Assembly: GCF_020742345.1 (NCBI RefSeq)
Contig: NZ_DYXC01000121.1
Location: 1-13,472 of the forward strand
Direction: 5' to 3'
DNA: 13,472 bases
Source of the DNA: Enteractinococcus helveticum
GTDB taxonomy: Bacteria; Actinomycetota; Actinomycetes; Actinomycetales; Micrococcaceae
Made by a program: the position numbers and the translations under genes. The notes under the pieces were generated by a model. The model had not been told where the DNA came from. It searched no databases and worked only from the letters and a program-made list of their open reading frames with translations. Shown one piece after another: positions 8,301 through 13,472 of this stretch. The number at the start of each line of letters is the position of its first letter. Position 1 is the stretch's first letter.

Positions 8301-8950
8301 GGCATGAGCAACAGAAGCGATTACGTACCGCCAAACGAAATCTCAGCGCATTGGGAAAGATTAATCCATTAGCGCTGGAGGAATATGCTGCAGTTCAAGA
8401 GCGCTATGAGTATCTCACGCAACAGTTGGAAGATCTGGAAGCATCACGCAGAGATCTATTGAAAATTATCGAAGACGTGAATGACACAGTCCTGAAGGTC
8501 TTCACTTCGGCCTATGAGGATACCGCTGCTCAATTCGAACATGTCTTCGCCACACTCTTTCCGGGTGGTGAAGGTCGGCTTTCATTGACTGAGCCGGACA
8601 ATATGCTGGAAACAGGAATTGAAGTAGAAGCAAGACCCGCAGGTAAGAAAGTGAAACGACTCTCACTGCTCTCCGGCGGAGAACGATCACTGGCGGCTAT
8701 CGCGATGCTTGTCTCAATCTTCAAGGCACGCCCCTCGCCGTTCTACGTCATGGATGAGGTTGAAGCGGCCCTAGACGACACCAACCTGACGCGATTGCTG
8801 ACGATCTTTAAAGAATTACAAGCCGATTCGCAATTGATCATTATTACTCACCAAAAACGGACCATGGAAATTTCTGATGCGCTCTATGGTGTTTCTATGC
8901 GCGGGGACGGCGTCTCCCAAGTGATCAGTCAAAAGCTAGATCACGTTTAA
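5393..8950 (+). CDS. smc: Chromosome segregation/condensation protein SMC
   Basis: A 1185-residue ATPase that, with ScpA and ScpB, forms the bacterial condensin loading on and compacting the chromosome. Domains: N-terminal ATPase lobe starting MYLKTLTIRGFKSFASKTTF with Walker A GPNGSGKSN (31-39) and Q-loop WVMGEQGAKNLRGG; a long coiled coil rich in Glu, Gln, Arg and Ala (about 165-495); a hinge (about 497-657); a returning coiled coil (about 660-1010); and a C-terminal lobe with signature LSGGE (1093-1097), Walker B YVMDEVEAALDD (Asp1121, Glu1122) and IIITHQKRTM. All key residues are present and the length is normal. No SD precedes the ATG, yet the N-terminus matches the family exactly, so the start is secure. 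The 24-base gap from wecB suggests read-through from it. Its end overlaps the convergent MFS gene. Confidence 0.97.
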   Translation: MYLKTLTIRGFKSFASKTTFEFEPGVTSVIGPNGSGKSNVVDALAWVMGEQGAKNLRGGKMEDVIFAGTTGRAPLGRAQVELTIDNSDGTLPIDFSEVTISRTLFRSGGSEYHISGEPARLLDIQELLSDSGLGREMHVIVGQGQLDRILQATPEERRGFIEEAAGILKHRRRKERSERKLESMRANLDRIRDLTEEVHRQLGPLSRQANTARKAQRIQHDVRDASARLLADDVVTASARLQDLIDADNLLEQRHKKLTQDLEEREKHNKELAERTQQTTQAADRARDHRYQLTALTERFRSLQALANERLKTSSRPAVASSGLSPEEAETQLKQNQDALEASRDKQQKLEYSLNEAVAAREQAEKQVRVARETYTQLVREEADQQKSFAMAESRKTSAETKLQSLEAQLIRINQDETLNAESFADGEQEIASHKENLAVVEAELNQVREQEAEAREREREARQQVKTAEGVVNELRSTESAARARVEVLAQSLQPDPGSAKATIANIGGQDFSEILDIEPGWEKAIAALLAGSIDSVWFDTWAAGYEAAEKLQDEEISDLRIFFGDFSQGTVADIDFDNVLRIADIVKPREGKQMSFQYLMSYFTSSVAVENLEDVQHLLQEHELFEAHPNFHIVTKQGHLITRHWLEIRGKGDTTSLEQRAAYDRAINDAEQIMKKLETAQLVAQEAIRNHKELNQVRQQYDPAIQQLQTQVTTLRERIKLQSRAIEQQRMAQKRSAQQQEKLAKDLEEARKSYEQAAEQFDALQAAASLAETTSGGTEDAAEAQQQAERNATKTRADETEARLALRTAENVTQQAEQRVEQSRRRLSSAKIAHQEYQRALVRQRRMQHRLSALLTGIDRAIEHIEQSVLRADSDYETLEAQRVEMVTQLEDSEKAIASLREELTHVQEQLHERRLVRQEHEIKLEQLRDRALTELGYSHEYLIKNFGPDQPVDTGDDESTEIILYDRHEQQKRLRTAKRNLSALGKINPLALEEYAAVQERYEYLTQQLEDLEASRRDLLKIIEDVNDTVLKVFTSAYEDTAAQFEHVFATLFPGGEGRLSLTEPDNMLETGIEVEARPAGKKVKRLSLLSGGERSLAAIAMLVSIFKARPSPFYVMDEVEAALDDTNLTRLLTIFKELQADSQLIIITHQKRTMEISDALYGVSMRGDGVSQVISQKLDHV
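8947..8950. other. Overlapping convergent stop codons of smc and the MFS gene
   Basis: The palindrome TTAA supplies the TAA stop of smc (8948-8950) and, read on the minus strand, the TAA stop of the MFS gene (8949-8947). There is no room for a terminator between the genes, so each transcript must run into the other gene's 3' end. Confidence 0.9.
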
Positions 8951-10242
8951 TCTGCACCATGCTCACATCGACTCTCAGCCTGGGAAACGTTCTGCATTGC
9001 TCCAGATTTTAGATCGCGCCCAGTTGCTCGAGTATTTGTTTCTGGCGCGAACACCCATACAAGGCAAGCTAGAGCAAGAATGACGCCTGTTATGGCGAAC
9101 CCGAATTCAAAACCATAGATGTCTACGACCCAACCGATGAATAACGGCCCGATGATTGCACCAACATCGGAAGCCATTTGGGCAGCAGACATCACAGAAC
9201 CGGCTTTCCGCTCTTGCCCAACTAGATCAGCAATGGCTGCTTGCTGCGGTGCGTTGAGCATGCCTGTCCCAGCTCCTGCAACCAGCGAAGCGAAGAAGAA
9301 CAGGAATGGGCTCGTCATGAATCCAAGTACCCCGGTGCCCAGCGCCGCTACAGCCAGCCCTATGACAATCAGTGGTTTGCGTCCATACTTATCTGACAAC
9401 CGAGATGAAAATGTTACTGCCGTAACATTGCCCACAGCAAAAACGGACAGAGCAACGGCCGCGGTCTGAGCGCCATCTAGAATAAAGCCTGTCCCAGTAA
9501 ATGCTGATGCCGCAAAGAGCGGCATTATGGCGTTTCTCACACCAAAGGTCGCCCAACCATTGGCAAAAAATGATCCGAGCGCGGCGCGATATGGGTGTTC
9601 TTTGACAGCGTCTGTGAACGACCAGGCAACACGTTCATCGACTATCTTATGGCGCTCACCGTTTTTGCGACGATGTAGCCCGAGGTATACAACGAGTGAC
9701 GCGATGAGCAGCGAACCACCGTAAATAAGGAATGGCGCACGAGGTCCCAAGGCCACAAGAAGCCCGCCGACAAGAGGACCAGTAATGTTCCCGATGAGAA
9801 ATGCAGAAGCATAAGCACCGGATACTCGACCGCGGATTGTCGGGGGTGATTTCGCTGCAAGGAATGACATTGCGGAGACAGTAAACAGAGTAGAGCCAAA
9901 ACCACCCAGGCCTCGGAAGATCAAAAGTTGCGTATATGTCTGAGCGAATGCAACAAGAAACATAGAAATGCCGACAATGGTCACGCCAGTGATGTAGACA
10001 CCTGATTCGCCAAACTTCATGGTTGCTCGCCCGGAGACTGGTGCGAGAATCAACCGCGCTAAACCGAAGATTGACACCACGGCTGATACACCAAAAGCAC
10101 CGACGCCGAATGACTCGGCGTACTCGGGGAGGACCGGGGTGATAATGCCAAAGCCGATAGCGATGATGAAAGCCGCAGCAATTAGAATGCGGATCTCACC
10201 GGGGACTTTAATCTTTTCCATCGACGCAGACATATACTTCAT
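8947..10242 (-). CDS. MFS transporter, 12-TM drug/proton antiporter type
   Basis: A protein of about 431 residues with roughly twelve hydrophobic segments and a central hydrophilic loop (HRRKNGERHKIVDERVAW), the normal size for the family. It has an antiporter motif C in TM5 (G-x8-G-x3-GP-x2-GG, in GAYASAFLIGNITGPLVGG) and a motif A in the second half (SDKYGRKPLIV, about residues 283-293), which together point to drug or metabolite efflux with proton exchange; the substrate is unknown. The start is uncertain: in-frame ATGs lie at 10293, 10242, 10233 and 10221 and none has a clear SD. The 10293 start would sit inside the divergent promoter region, and the later ones leave a normal short tail before TM1. 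The gene lies between smc and ftsY on the opposite strand, and its stop overlaps the smc stop. Confidence 0.88.
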   Translation of the reverse strand: MKYMSASMEKIKVPGEIRILIAAAFIIAIGFGIITPVLPEYAESFGVGAFGVSAVVSIFGLARLILAPVSGRATMKFGESGVYITGVTIVGISMFLVAFAQTYTQLLIFRGLGGFGSTLFTVSAMSFLAAKSPPTIRGRVSGAYASAFLIGNITGPLVGGLLVALGPRAPFLIYGGSLLIASLVVYLGLHRRKNGERHKIVDERVAWSFTDAVKEHPYRAALGSFFANGWATFGVRNAIMPLFAASAFTGTGFILDGAQTAAVALSVFAVGNVTAVTFSSRLSDKYGRKPLIVIGLAVAALGTGVLGFMTSPFLFFFASLVAGAGTGMLNAPQQAAIADLVGQERKAGSVMSAAQMASDVGAIIGPLFIGWVVDIYGFEFGFAITGVILALACLVWVFAPETNTRATGRDLKSGAMQNVSQAESRCEHGAD

Positions 10243-10278
10243 TATGACATGCAACAACTGGAGATTTGGCGCGGTTTG

Positions 10279-10327
10279 GTGTGCCCGTGGCATAACACGA
10301 ACGTGGCACTGGGTGAAAAGTGTGCCA
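10279..10327. repeat. Cluster of GTGTGCC / GTGGCA repeats in the MFS-ftsY intergenic region
   Basis: Within 49 bases there are GTGTGCC (10279-10285), CGTGGCA (10286-10292), CGTGGCA again (10302-10308), and GTGTGCCA (10320-10327). TGGCAC (10304-10309) and GTGCCA (10322-10327) form a perfect 6-base inverted repeat with a 12-base spacer. The arrangement lies just upstream of ftsY and of the likely MFS starts and looks like possible operator sites for a dimeric regulator, though this is only pattern-based. Confidence 0.4.
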
Positions 10328-10338
10328 AACTATAACTT

Positions 10339-11523
10339 GTGGAACTTCTTCTTATTGCCTTTCTTGTACCTGTCCTGGTCGGCGCCGGCGCAGTTGTCGC
10401 ACTCGACCGGCCCGTTGATGAACCTCAAGTCAAAGTACTCGAACCGCCAACATCTACCTCAGTAACGGCTCCAGCACCGGTTGAAGAACCAACAGTTGAA
10501 GAAGAAGCTGTTGTGGAACCGGAGGTTGAAGCAGAGCCAGAACCGGAACCGGAACCTGAGGTTATTGCTGAACCCGAGGTCGAAGTTGAAAAGCCGGCAC
10601 CCGCAGCAGGACGCTTAGCCCGGCTACGCGCCCGGCTGGCAAAATCGAATAACGTCTTTTCCAAAGGGCTGCTCGCATTACTTGCCCAGGATGACATTGA
10701 CGAAGATGTTTGGGACGAGATTGAAGAAACGCTGCTGATATCGGACTTAGGTGCGGATCCAGCTATGGAACTGGTGGACCGTCTTAAGGAACGCGTGACC
10801 GTCGAAGGTACTCGCGACCCTGAAACCGTTCGGGCGATGCTTCGCGAAGAGCTCATTGCCATGGTTGACCCAGCGATGGACCGCAGACTCACCGCAACTC
10901 GCAAGGAAGATAAACCAGCTGTCATCATGGTTGTCGGAGTCAATGGTGTCGGTAAGACAACCACTGTGGGGAAGCTCGCCCGCGTACTGGTGGCTGAAGA
11001 CCGTGAAGTTATTCTCGGTGCAGCAGATACCTTCCGTGCCGCAGCCGCAGAACAGCTGACTACCTGGGGCGAACGCGTGGGTGTTGAAACTGTGCGTTCT
11101 GAACAAGAAGGTGCCGATCCGGCATCCGTAGCTTTTTCCGCAGTCGAATCAGGCATTACACAAGAAGTTGACGTTGTACTGGTCGATACCGCAGGCCGTT
11201 TGCACTCCAAGGCGAACCTCATGGAGGAACTCGGTAAGGTGAAACGTGTTGCCGAAAAGCAGGCGCCAGTTGATGAAGTCCTGCTGGTGATCGATGCCAC
11301 GACGGGACAGAATGGTCTTGCGCAGGCCAAAGTCTTTACTGAAGCAGTGAATGTCACCGGTATCGTGTTGACGAAAATGGACGGTACAGCCAAAGGCGGT
11401 ATCGTCGTAGCAATCCAGCGACAGCTCGGCGTTCCGGTCAAGCTGATTGGTCTTGGGGAAGGGGCCGACGATCTGGCCCCGTTTGAAGTAGAGACCTTTG
11501 TCGATGCCCTAATTGCTAACTAA
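10339..11523 (+). CDS. ftsY: Signal recognition particle receptor FtsY
   Basis: A 394-residue SRP receptor GTPase at the inner face of the membrane. Layout: hydrophobic N-terminal anchor (MELLLIAFLVPVLVGAGAVVAL, residues 1-22), a low-complexity acidic Glu/Pro/Val linker (about 45-88), then the N domain (about 90-185) and G domain with P-loop GVNGVGKTT (200-208), DTFRAAAAEQL (230-240), DTAGR (283-287), TKMDG (345-349) and GLGEGADDLAPF (371-382). All GTPase motifs are intact. The start is GTG; an in-frame TAA one codon upstream excludes a longer form, and the membrane-anchor type N-terminus is usual for actinobacterial FtsY. No clear SD precedes it, and a TATAAC at 10331-10336 is too close to serve as a -10 for this start. 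It forms the SRP targeting complex with Ffh, encoded next. Confidence 0.96.
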   Translation: MELLLIAFLVPVLVGAGAVVALDRPVDEPQVKVLEPPTSTSVTAPAPVEEPTVEEEAVVEPEVEAEPEPEPEPEVIAEPEVEVEKPAPAAGRLARLRARLAKSNNVFSKGLLALLAQDDIDEDVWDEIEETLLISDLGADPAMELVDRLKERVTVEGTRDPETVRAMLREELIAMVDPAMDRRLTATRKEDKPAVIMVVGVNGVGKTTTVGKLARVLVAEDREVILGAADTFRAAAAEQLTTWGERVGVETVRSEQEGADPASVAFSAVESGITQEVDVVLVDTAGRLHSKANLMEELGKVKRVAEKQAPVDEVLLVIDATTGQNGLAQAKVFTEAVNVTGIVLTKMDGTAKGGIVVAIQRQLGVPVKLIGLGEGADDLAPFEVETFVDALIAN

Positions 11524-11531
11524 AAATGCTT

Positions 11532-11557
11532 TGCTGCAAGATAAAACAGTTGCAGCA
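11532..11557. repeat. Perfect hairpin just after ftsY
   Basis: TGCTGCAA (11532-11539) and TTGCAGCA (11550-11557) form an 8-base perfect stem with a 10-base loop. There is no T-run after it on the plus strand. On the minus strand a TTTTT follows shortly, so it could stop antisense transcription, or act as a 3'-end stabilising hairpin. Confidence 0.5.
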
Positions 11558-11562
11558 GATGT

Positions 11563-11611
11563 GTACCTGGCGCTTTGACTTGATAAAGTGAGTCGCCAGG
11601 TACCATTTTTT
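11563..11611 (+). terminator. Rho-independent terminator of ftsY
   Basis: GTACCTGGCG (11563-11572) pairs perfectly over ten bases with CGCCAGGTAC (11594-11603), and TTTTTT follows at 11606-11611. The 21-base loop may fold further. It lies 40 bases after the ftsY stop and before the ffh SD, so ffh probably has its own promoter or relies on partial read-through. Confidence 0.8.
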
Positions 11612-11648
11612 AATGCTCGACACATCTGATTCGAGCTGAGTCGACAAC

Positions 11649-11653
11649 AAGGA
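11649..11653 (+). promoter_or_regulatory. Ribosome binding site of ffh
   Basis: AAGGA nine bases before the GTG at 11663. It supports GTG as the start, giving the usual MFNTLTERLSSTFKNLRGKG N-terminus of Ffh. Confidence 0.65.
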
Positions 11654-11662
11654 TAATCGCAC

Positions 11663-13255
11663 GTGTTCAATACTTTGACGGAACGTCTGTCCTCCACCTT
11701 TAAGAATCTTCGTGGTAAAGGGCGACTGACACAAGCAGATATTGATGCAACAGCACGCGAAATTCGTCGCGCCTTGCTAGATGCTGACGTTGCGGTACCT
11801 GCGGTACGTGAATTCATTGCACACGTGAAAGACCGTGCCCTGGGCGAAGAAGTCTCTGAAGCTCTTAATCCGGGACAGCAGGTCGTCAAGATCGTCCAGA
11901 GCGAGCTTGAAGAGATTCTTGGTGGCGAAACTCGCAACATTCACCTTGCGAAAACTCCACCAACTGTCATCATGCTTGTTGGTCTTCAGGGTGCAGGTAA
12001 GACCACCCTGGCTGGAAAACTCTCTAAACACCTCAAGCAACAGGGACATACGCCTCTGCTCGTTGCAGCTGACTTACAGCGACCAAATGCTGTCAAACAG
12101 TTGCAAGTCAACGGTGAGCGTGCCGGAGTACCCGTATTTGCGCCACACCCCGGTGTTTCTTCCGAACATGAAGATCCCACCGGTAACCCAGTTGAGGTAG
12201 CAAAAGCTGGTGTCGAGGAAGCCAAACTTCGCCAGCACGATATCGTTCTTATCGACACCGCAGGCCGATTGGGTGTCGACCAAGAACTCATGCAGCAGGC
12301 CTCTGACATCAGAACTGCAACCAATCCTGATGAAGTCTTATTCGTTATCGATGCAATGATTGGGCAAGACGCCGTAGCGACGGCTCAGGCATTCAACGAA
12401 GGTGTCGGCTTTACCGGTGTAGTCCTATCCAAGATGGACGGTGACGCTCGTGGTGGTGCTGCACTCTCAGTCAAATACATCACCGGTAAGCCCATCATGT
12501 TTGCCTCGACCGGTGAAGGCCTTGACGACTTTGAGGTATTCCATCCCGACCGGATGGCGTCGCGTATTCTCGACATGGGTGATGTCCTCTCGCTTATCGA
12601 ACAAGCCGAGCGGACGATCGACAAATCTCAGGCCGAGAAAATGGCTCAGAAATTTGCCGATCAGGAAGACTTCACACTTGAAGACTTCCTAGAGCAGATG
12701 CAGCAGCTCAAGAAAATGGGCTCGATGAAGAAGATGCTCATGATGATGCCCGGTGCACAGGGCATGCGCCAGCAGCTAGACCAGTTTGATGACTCCCAGG
12801 TGAATCGCATCGAGGCCATCATTCGTTCTATGACGCCATACGAGCGCAACGTGCCCAAGATTATCAATGGTTCTCGTCGCGCCCGCATTGCTGCTGGTGC
12901 TGGTGTTCATGTTTCAGAAGTCAACACGCTTCTGGAACGCTTCCGCGAAGCTCAAAAAATGATGAAGCGTATGGCAACTGGTGGGGGAATGCCCGGCATG
13001 CCAGGAATGCCTGGGGGAGCAGGAGGACGCCGGCCCGCTCGCAAAGGTAAGGGCAAGGGTAAGGGCAAGAACCGTAAGCAACAGCGCTTCGGAAACCCAG
13101 CTCGTGCTGAACAAGAAGCTCGTAAAGAACAGGAACGGTTAGCTAAGAAAGCTAGTCAAGAAATTGGTTCGGCTTTCGGCGCCGGTGCTGATACCCAGAA
13201 CTTCGATCCATCAGATCTTAACCTGCCGAAGGGTTTCGAAAAATATCTTAAGTAG
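11663..13255 (+). CDS. ffh: Signal recognition particle protein Ffh (SRP54)
   Basis: A 530-residue GTPase that binds SRP RNA and signal sequences of nascent membrane proteins and docks on FtsY. Domains: N domain (1-95), G domain with P-loop GLQGAGKTT (107-115), ADLQRPNAVKQL (136-147), DTAGRL (198-203), SKMDG (256-260) and GEGLDDFEVF (284-293), and a methionine-rich M domain (about 327-437) with the RNA-binding motif NGSRRARIAAGAG (402-414). After residue 438 comes a tail of about 90 residues: three MPG repeats, a Gly-Lys alternating basic stretch (461-469), then a charged Ala/Glu/Lys segment ending GFEKYLK. The tail is long compared with E. coli Ffh but of a kind seen in Gram-positive high-GC relatives. 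GTG start with AAGGA SD. It is followed by rpsP, the usual actinobacterial neighbour. Confidence 0.97.
   Translation: MFNTLTERLSSTFKNLRGKGRLTQADIDATAREIRRALLDADVAVPAVREFIAHVKDRALGEEVSEALNPGQQVVKIVQSELEEILGGETRNIHLAKTPPTVIMLVGLQGAGKTTLAGKLSKHLKQQGHTPLLVAADLQRPNAVKQLQVNGERAGVPVFAPHPGVSSEHEDPTGNPVEVAKAGVEEAKLRQHDIVLIDTAGRLGVDQELMQQASDIRTATNPDEVLFVIDAMIGQDAVATAQAFNEGVGFTGVVLSKMDGDARGGAALSVKYITGKPIMFASTGEGLDDFEVFHPDRMASRILDMGDVLSLIEQAERTIDKSQAEKMAQKFADQEDFTLEDFLEQMQQLKKMGSMKKMLMMMPGAQGMRQQLDQFDDSQVNRIEAIIRSMTPYERNVPKIINGSRRARIAAGAGVHVSEVNTLLERFREAQKMMKRMATGGGMPGMPGMPGGAGGRRPARKGKGKGKGKNRKQQRFGNPARAEQEARKEQERLAKKASQEIGSAFGAGADTQNFDPSDLNLPKGFEKYLK
12989..13015 (+). repeat. Three tandem 9-base repeats encoding MPG
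   Basis: ATGCCNGGN is repeated three times without gaps in the ffh frame (12989-12997, 12998-13006, 13007-13015), encoding Met-Pro-Gly three times at the end of the M domain. Confidence 0.85.
13046..13069 (+). repeat. Two exact 12-base tandem repeats encoding GKGK
   Basis: GGTAAGGGCAAG occurs twice in direct succession in the ffh frame and encodes Gly-Lys four times, forming the core of the basic tail. Confidence 0.85.
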
Positions 13256-13276
13256 AGTTCTGAGACAGAGCATTTG

Positions 13277-13297
13277 TTTTCCACTGTAATTGGAAAA
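13277..13297. repeat. AT-rich hairpin after ffh
   Basis: TTTTCCA (13277-13283) and TGGAAAA (13291-13297) pair over seven bases with a 7-base loop, 22 bases after the ffh stop. It lacks a following T-run, so it is at most a weak terminator. Confidence 0.35.
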
Positions 13298-13319
13298 AGC
13301 TGACGGTATTTGCAATAAT
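13290..13319 (+). promoter_or_regulatory. Candidate promoter for rpsP
   Basis: A TTGGAA (-35-like, 13290-13295), an 18-base spacer and AATAAT (-10-like, 13314-13319) preceded by TGC, an extended -10 arrangement. It lies about 140 bases before the rpsP start and would give ribosomal protein S16 its own transcript. The call is by motif resemblance only, and the -35 overlaps the AT-rich hairpin. Confidence 0.35.
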
Positions 13320-13439
13320 AGTCCGGTACTGATCCACTGGGCAGATTACCCTCTATTCTCTGTTCGGTGCGTCCGTTCGCGATGCATTCGTAAAACCTGC
13401 CCCCAGGTCTTTCGAAAAGATCGCAAAATATTATGAAAC

Positions 13440-13444
13440 AGGAG
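13440..13444 (+). promoter_or_regulatory. Ribosome binding site of rpsP
   Basis: AGGAG eleven bases before the GTG at 13456. The spacing is slightly long, but no other start fits the S16 N-terminus. Confidence 0.6.
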
Positions 13445-13455
13445 CAACCACAAAA

Positions 13456-13472
13456 GTGGCCGTAAGAATCCG
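13456..13472 (+). CDS. rpsP: 30S ribosomal protein S16, first codons only
   Basis: GTG GCC GTA AGA ATC CG at the right edge reads M-A-V-R-I-R/P, matching the conserved start of bacterial S16 (M-A-V-K/R-I-R-L). It follows ffh by 200 bases, the usual actinobacterial order, and has an AGGAG upstream. Only five full codons are inside the window, so the call rests on the start motif and synteny. Confidence 0.7.

Noticed and set aside
8947..10293. A longer MFS protein starting at 10293
   Set aside because: It would put the start inside the repeat-rich divergent promoter region and adds a polar 17-residue leader before a later ATG; no SD supports it. It cannot be fully excluded because the later starts also lack an SD.
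10425..11441. A 338-codon open frame on the minus strand opposite ftsY
   Set aside because: It is rich in Ser, Thr and Ala with no recognisable domain and is the mirror of the ftsY codon pattern (Glu/Val/Pro-rich sense codons). ftsY itself is certain.
11524..11662. SRP 4.5S RNA (ffs) gene between ftsY and ffh
   Set aside because: The two hairpins lack the conserved SRP RNA apical loop and internal loop motifs (GGAA-type loop with AGCAG), and the second is a plain terminator.
1..13472. Defence island, phage, transposon or CRISPR array
   Set aside because: No integrase, transposase, nuclease or helicase system, no terminal inverted repeats with target duplications, and no regularly spaced repeat array were seen on either strand.

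Overview
The window looks like a chromosomal segment from an actinobacterium with moderate GC content, most likely a Micrococcales/Micrococcaceae-type organism. The evidence is the order smc, ftsY, ffh, rpsP, an FtsY with a hydrophobic N-terminal anchor followed by a Glu/Pro-rich stretch, an Ffh with a Met-Pro-Gly and Gly-Lys tail, and several GTG or TTG starts. The genus cannot be fixed from this sequence alone.

Left part (1-3892, all minus strand): a cell-surface polysaccharide operon. In transcription order it holds an ABC-2 type polysaccharide/teichoic-acid export permease (3892-2999), its ATPase partner (2999-2139, joined by a TAATG stop/start overlap), a heparinase II/III-like polysaccharide lyase without a signal peptide (2036-216), and the first 36 codons of an acyltransferase-3 family membrane protein that runs off the left edge (110-1). 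A 312-base divergent intergenic region (3893-4204) separates this operon from wecB.

Middle (4205-8950, plus strand): wecB, encoding UDP-GlcNAc 2-epimerase, which makes UDP-ManNAc and so fits a teichoic-acid or capsule-like pathway together with the exporter. Only 24 bases later comes smc, the chromosome condensation ATPase. A 12-TM MFS antiporter-type transporter on the minus strand (10242-8947) converges on smc, and the two stop codons overlap in the palindrome TTAA.

Right part (10339-13472, plus strand): ftsY (SRP receptor), two tandem hairpins of which the second is a convincing Rho-independent terminator, ffh (SRP GTPase), and the first six codons of rpsP (ribosomal protein S16) at the right edge. 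FtsY and Ffh pair through their NG GTPase domains to deliver membrane proteins to the translocon.

I see no phage, transposon, CRISPR, tRNA, rRNA or obvious defence system. The core genes are conventional. The most unusual points are the polysaccharide locus abutting smc, the cytosolic-looking lyase inside an exporter operon, the MFS gene placed between smc and ftsY, and the repeat cluster in the MFS/ftsY divergent promoter region. I did not find a clearly new biological system.
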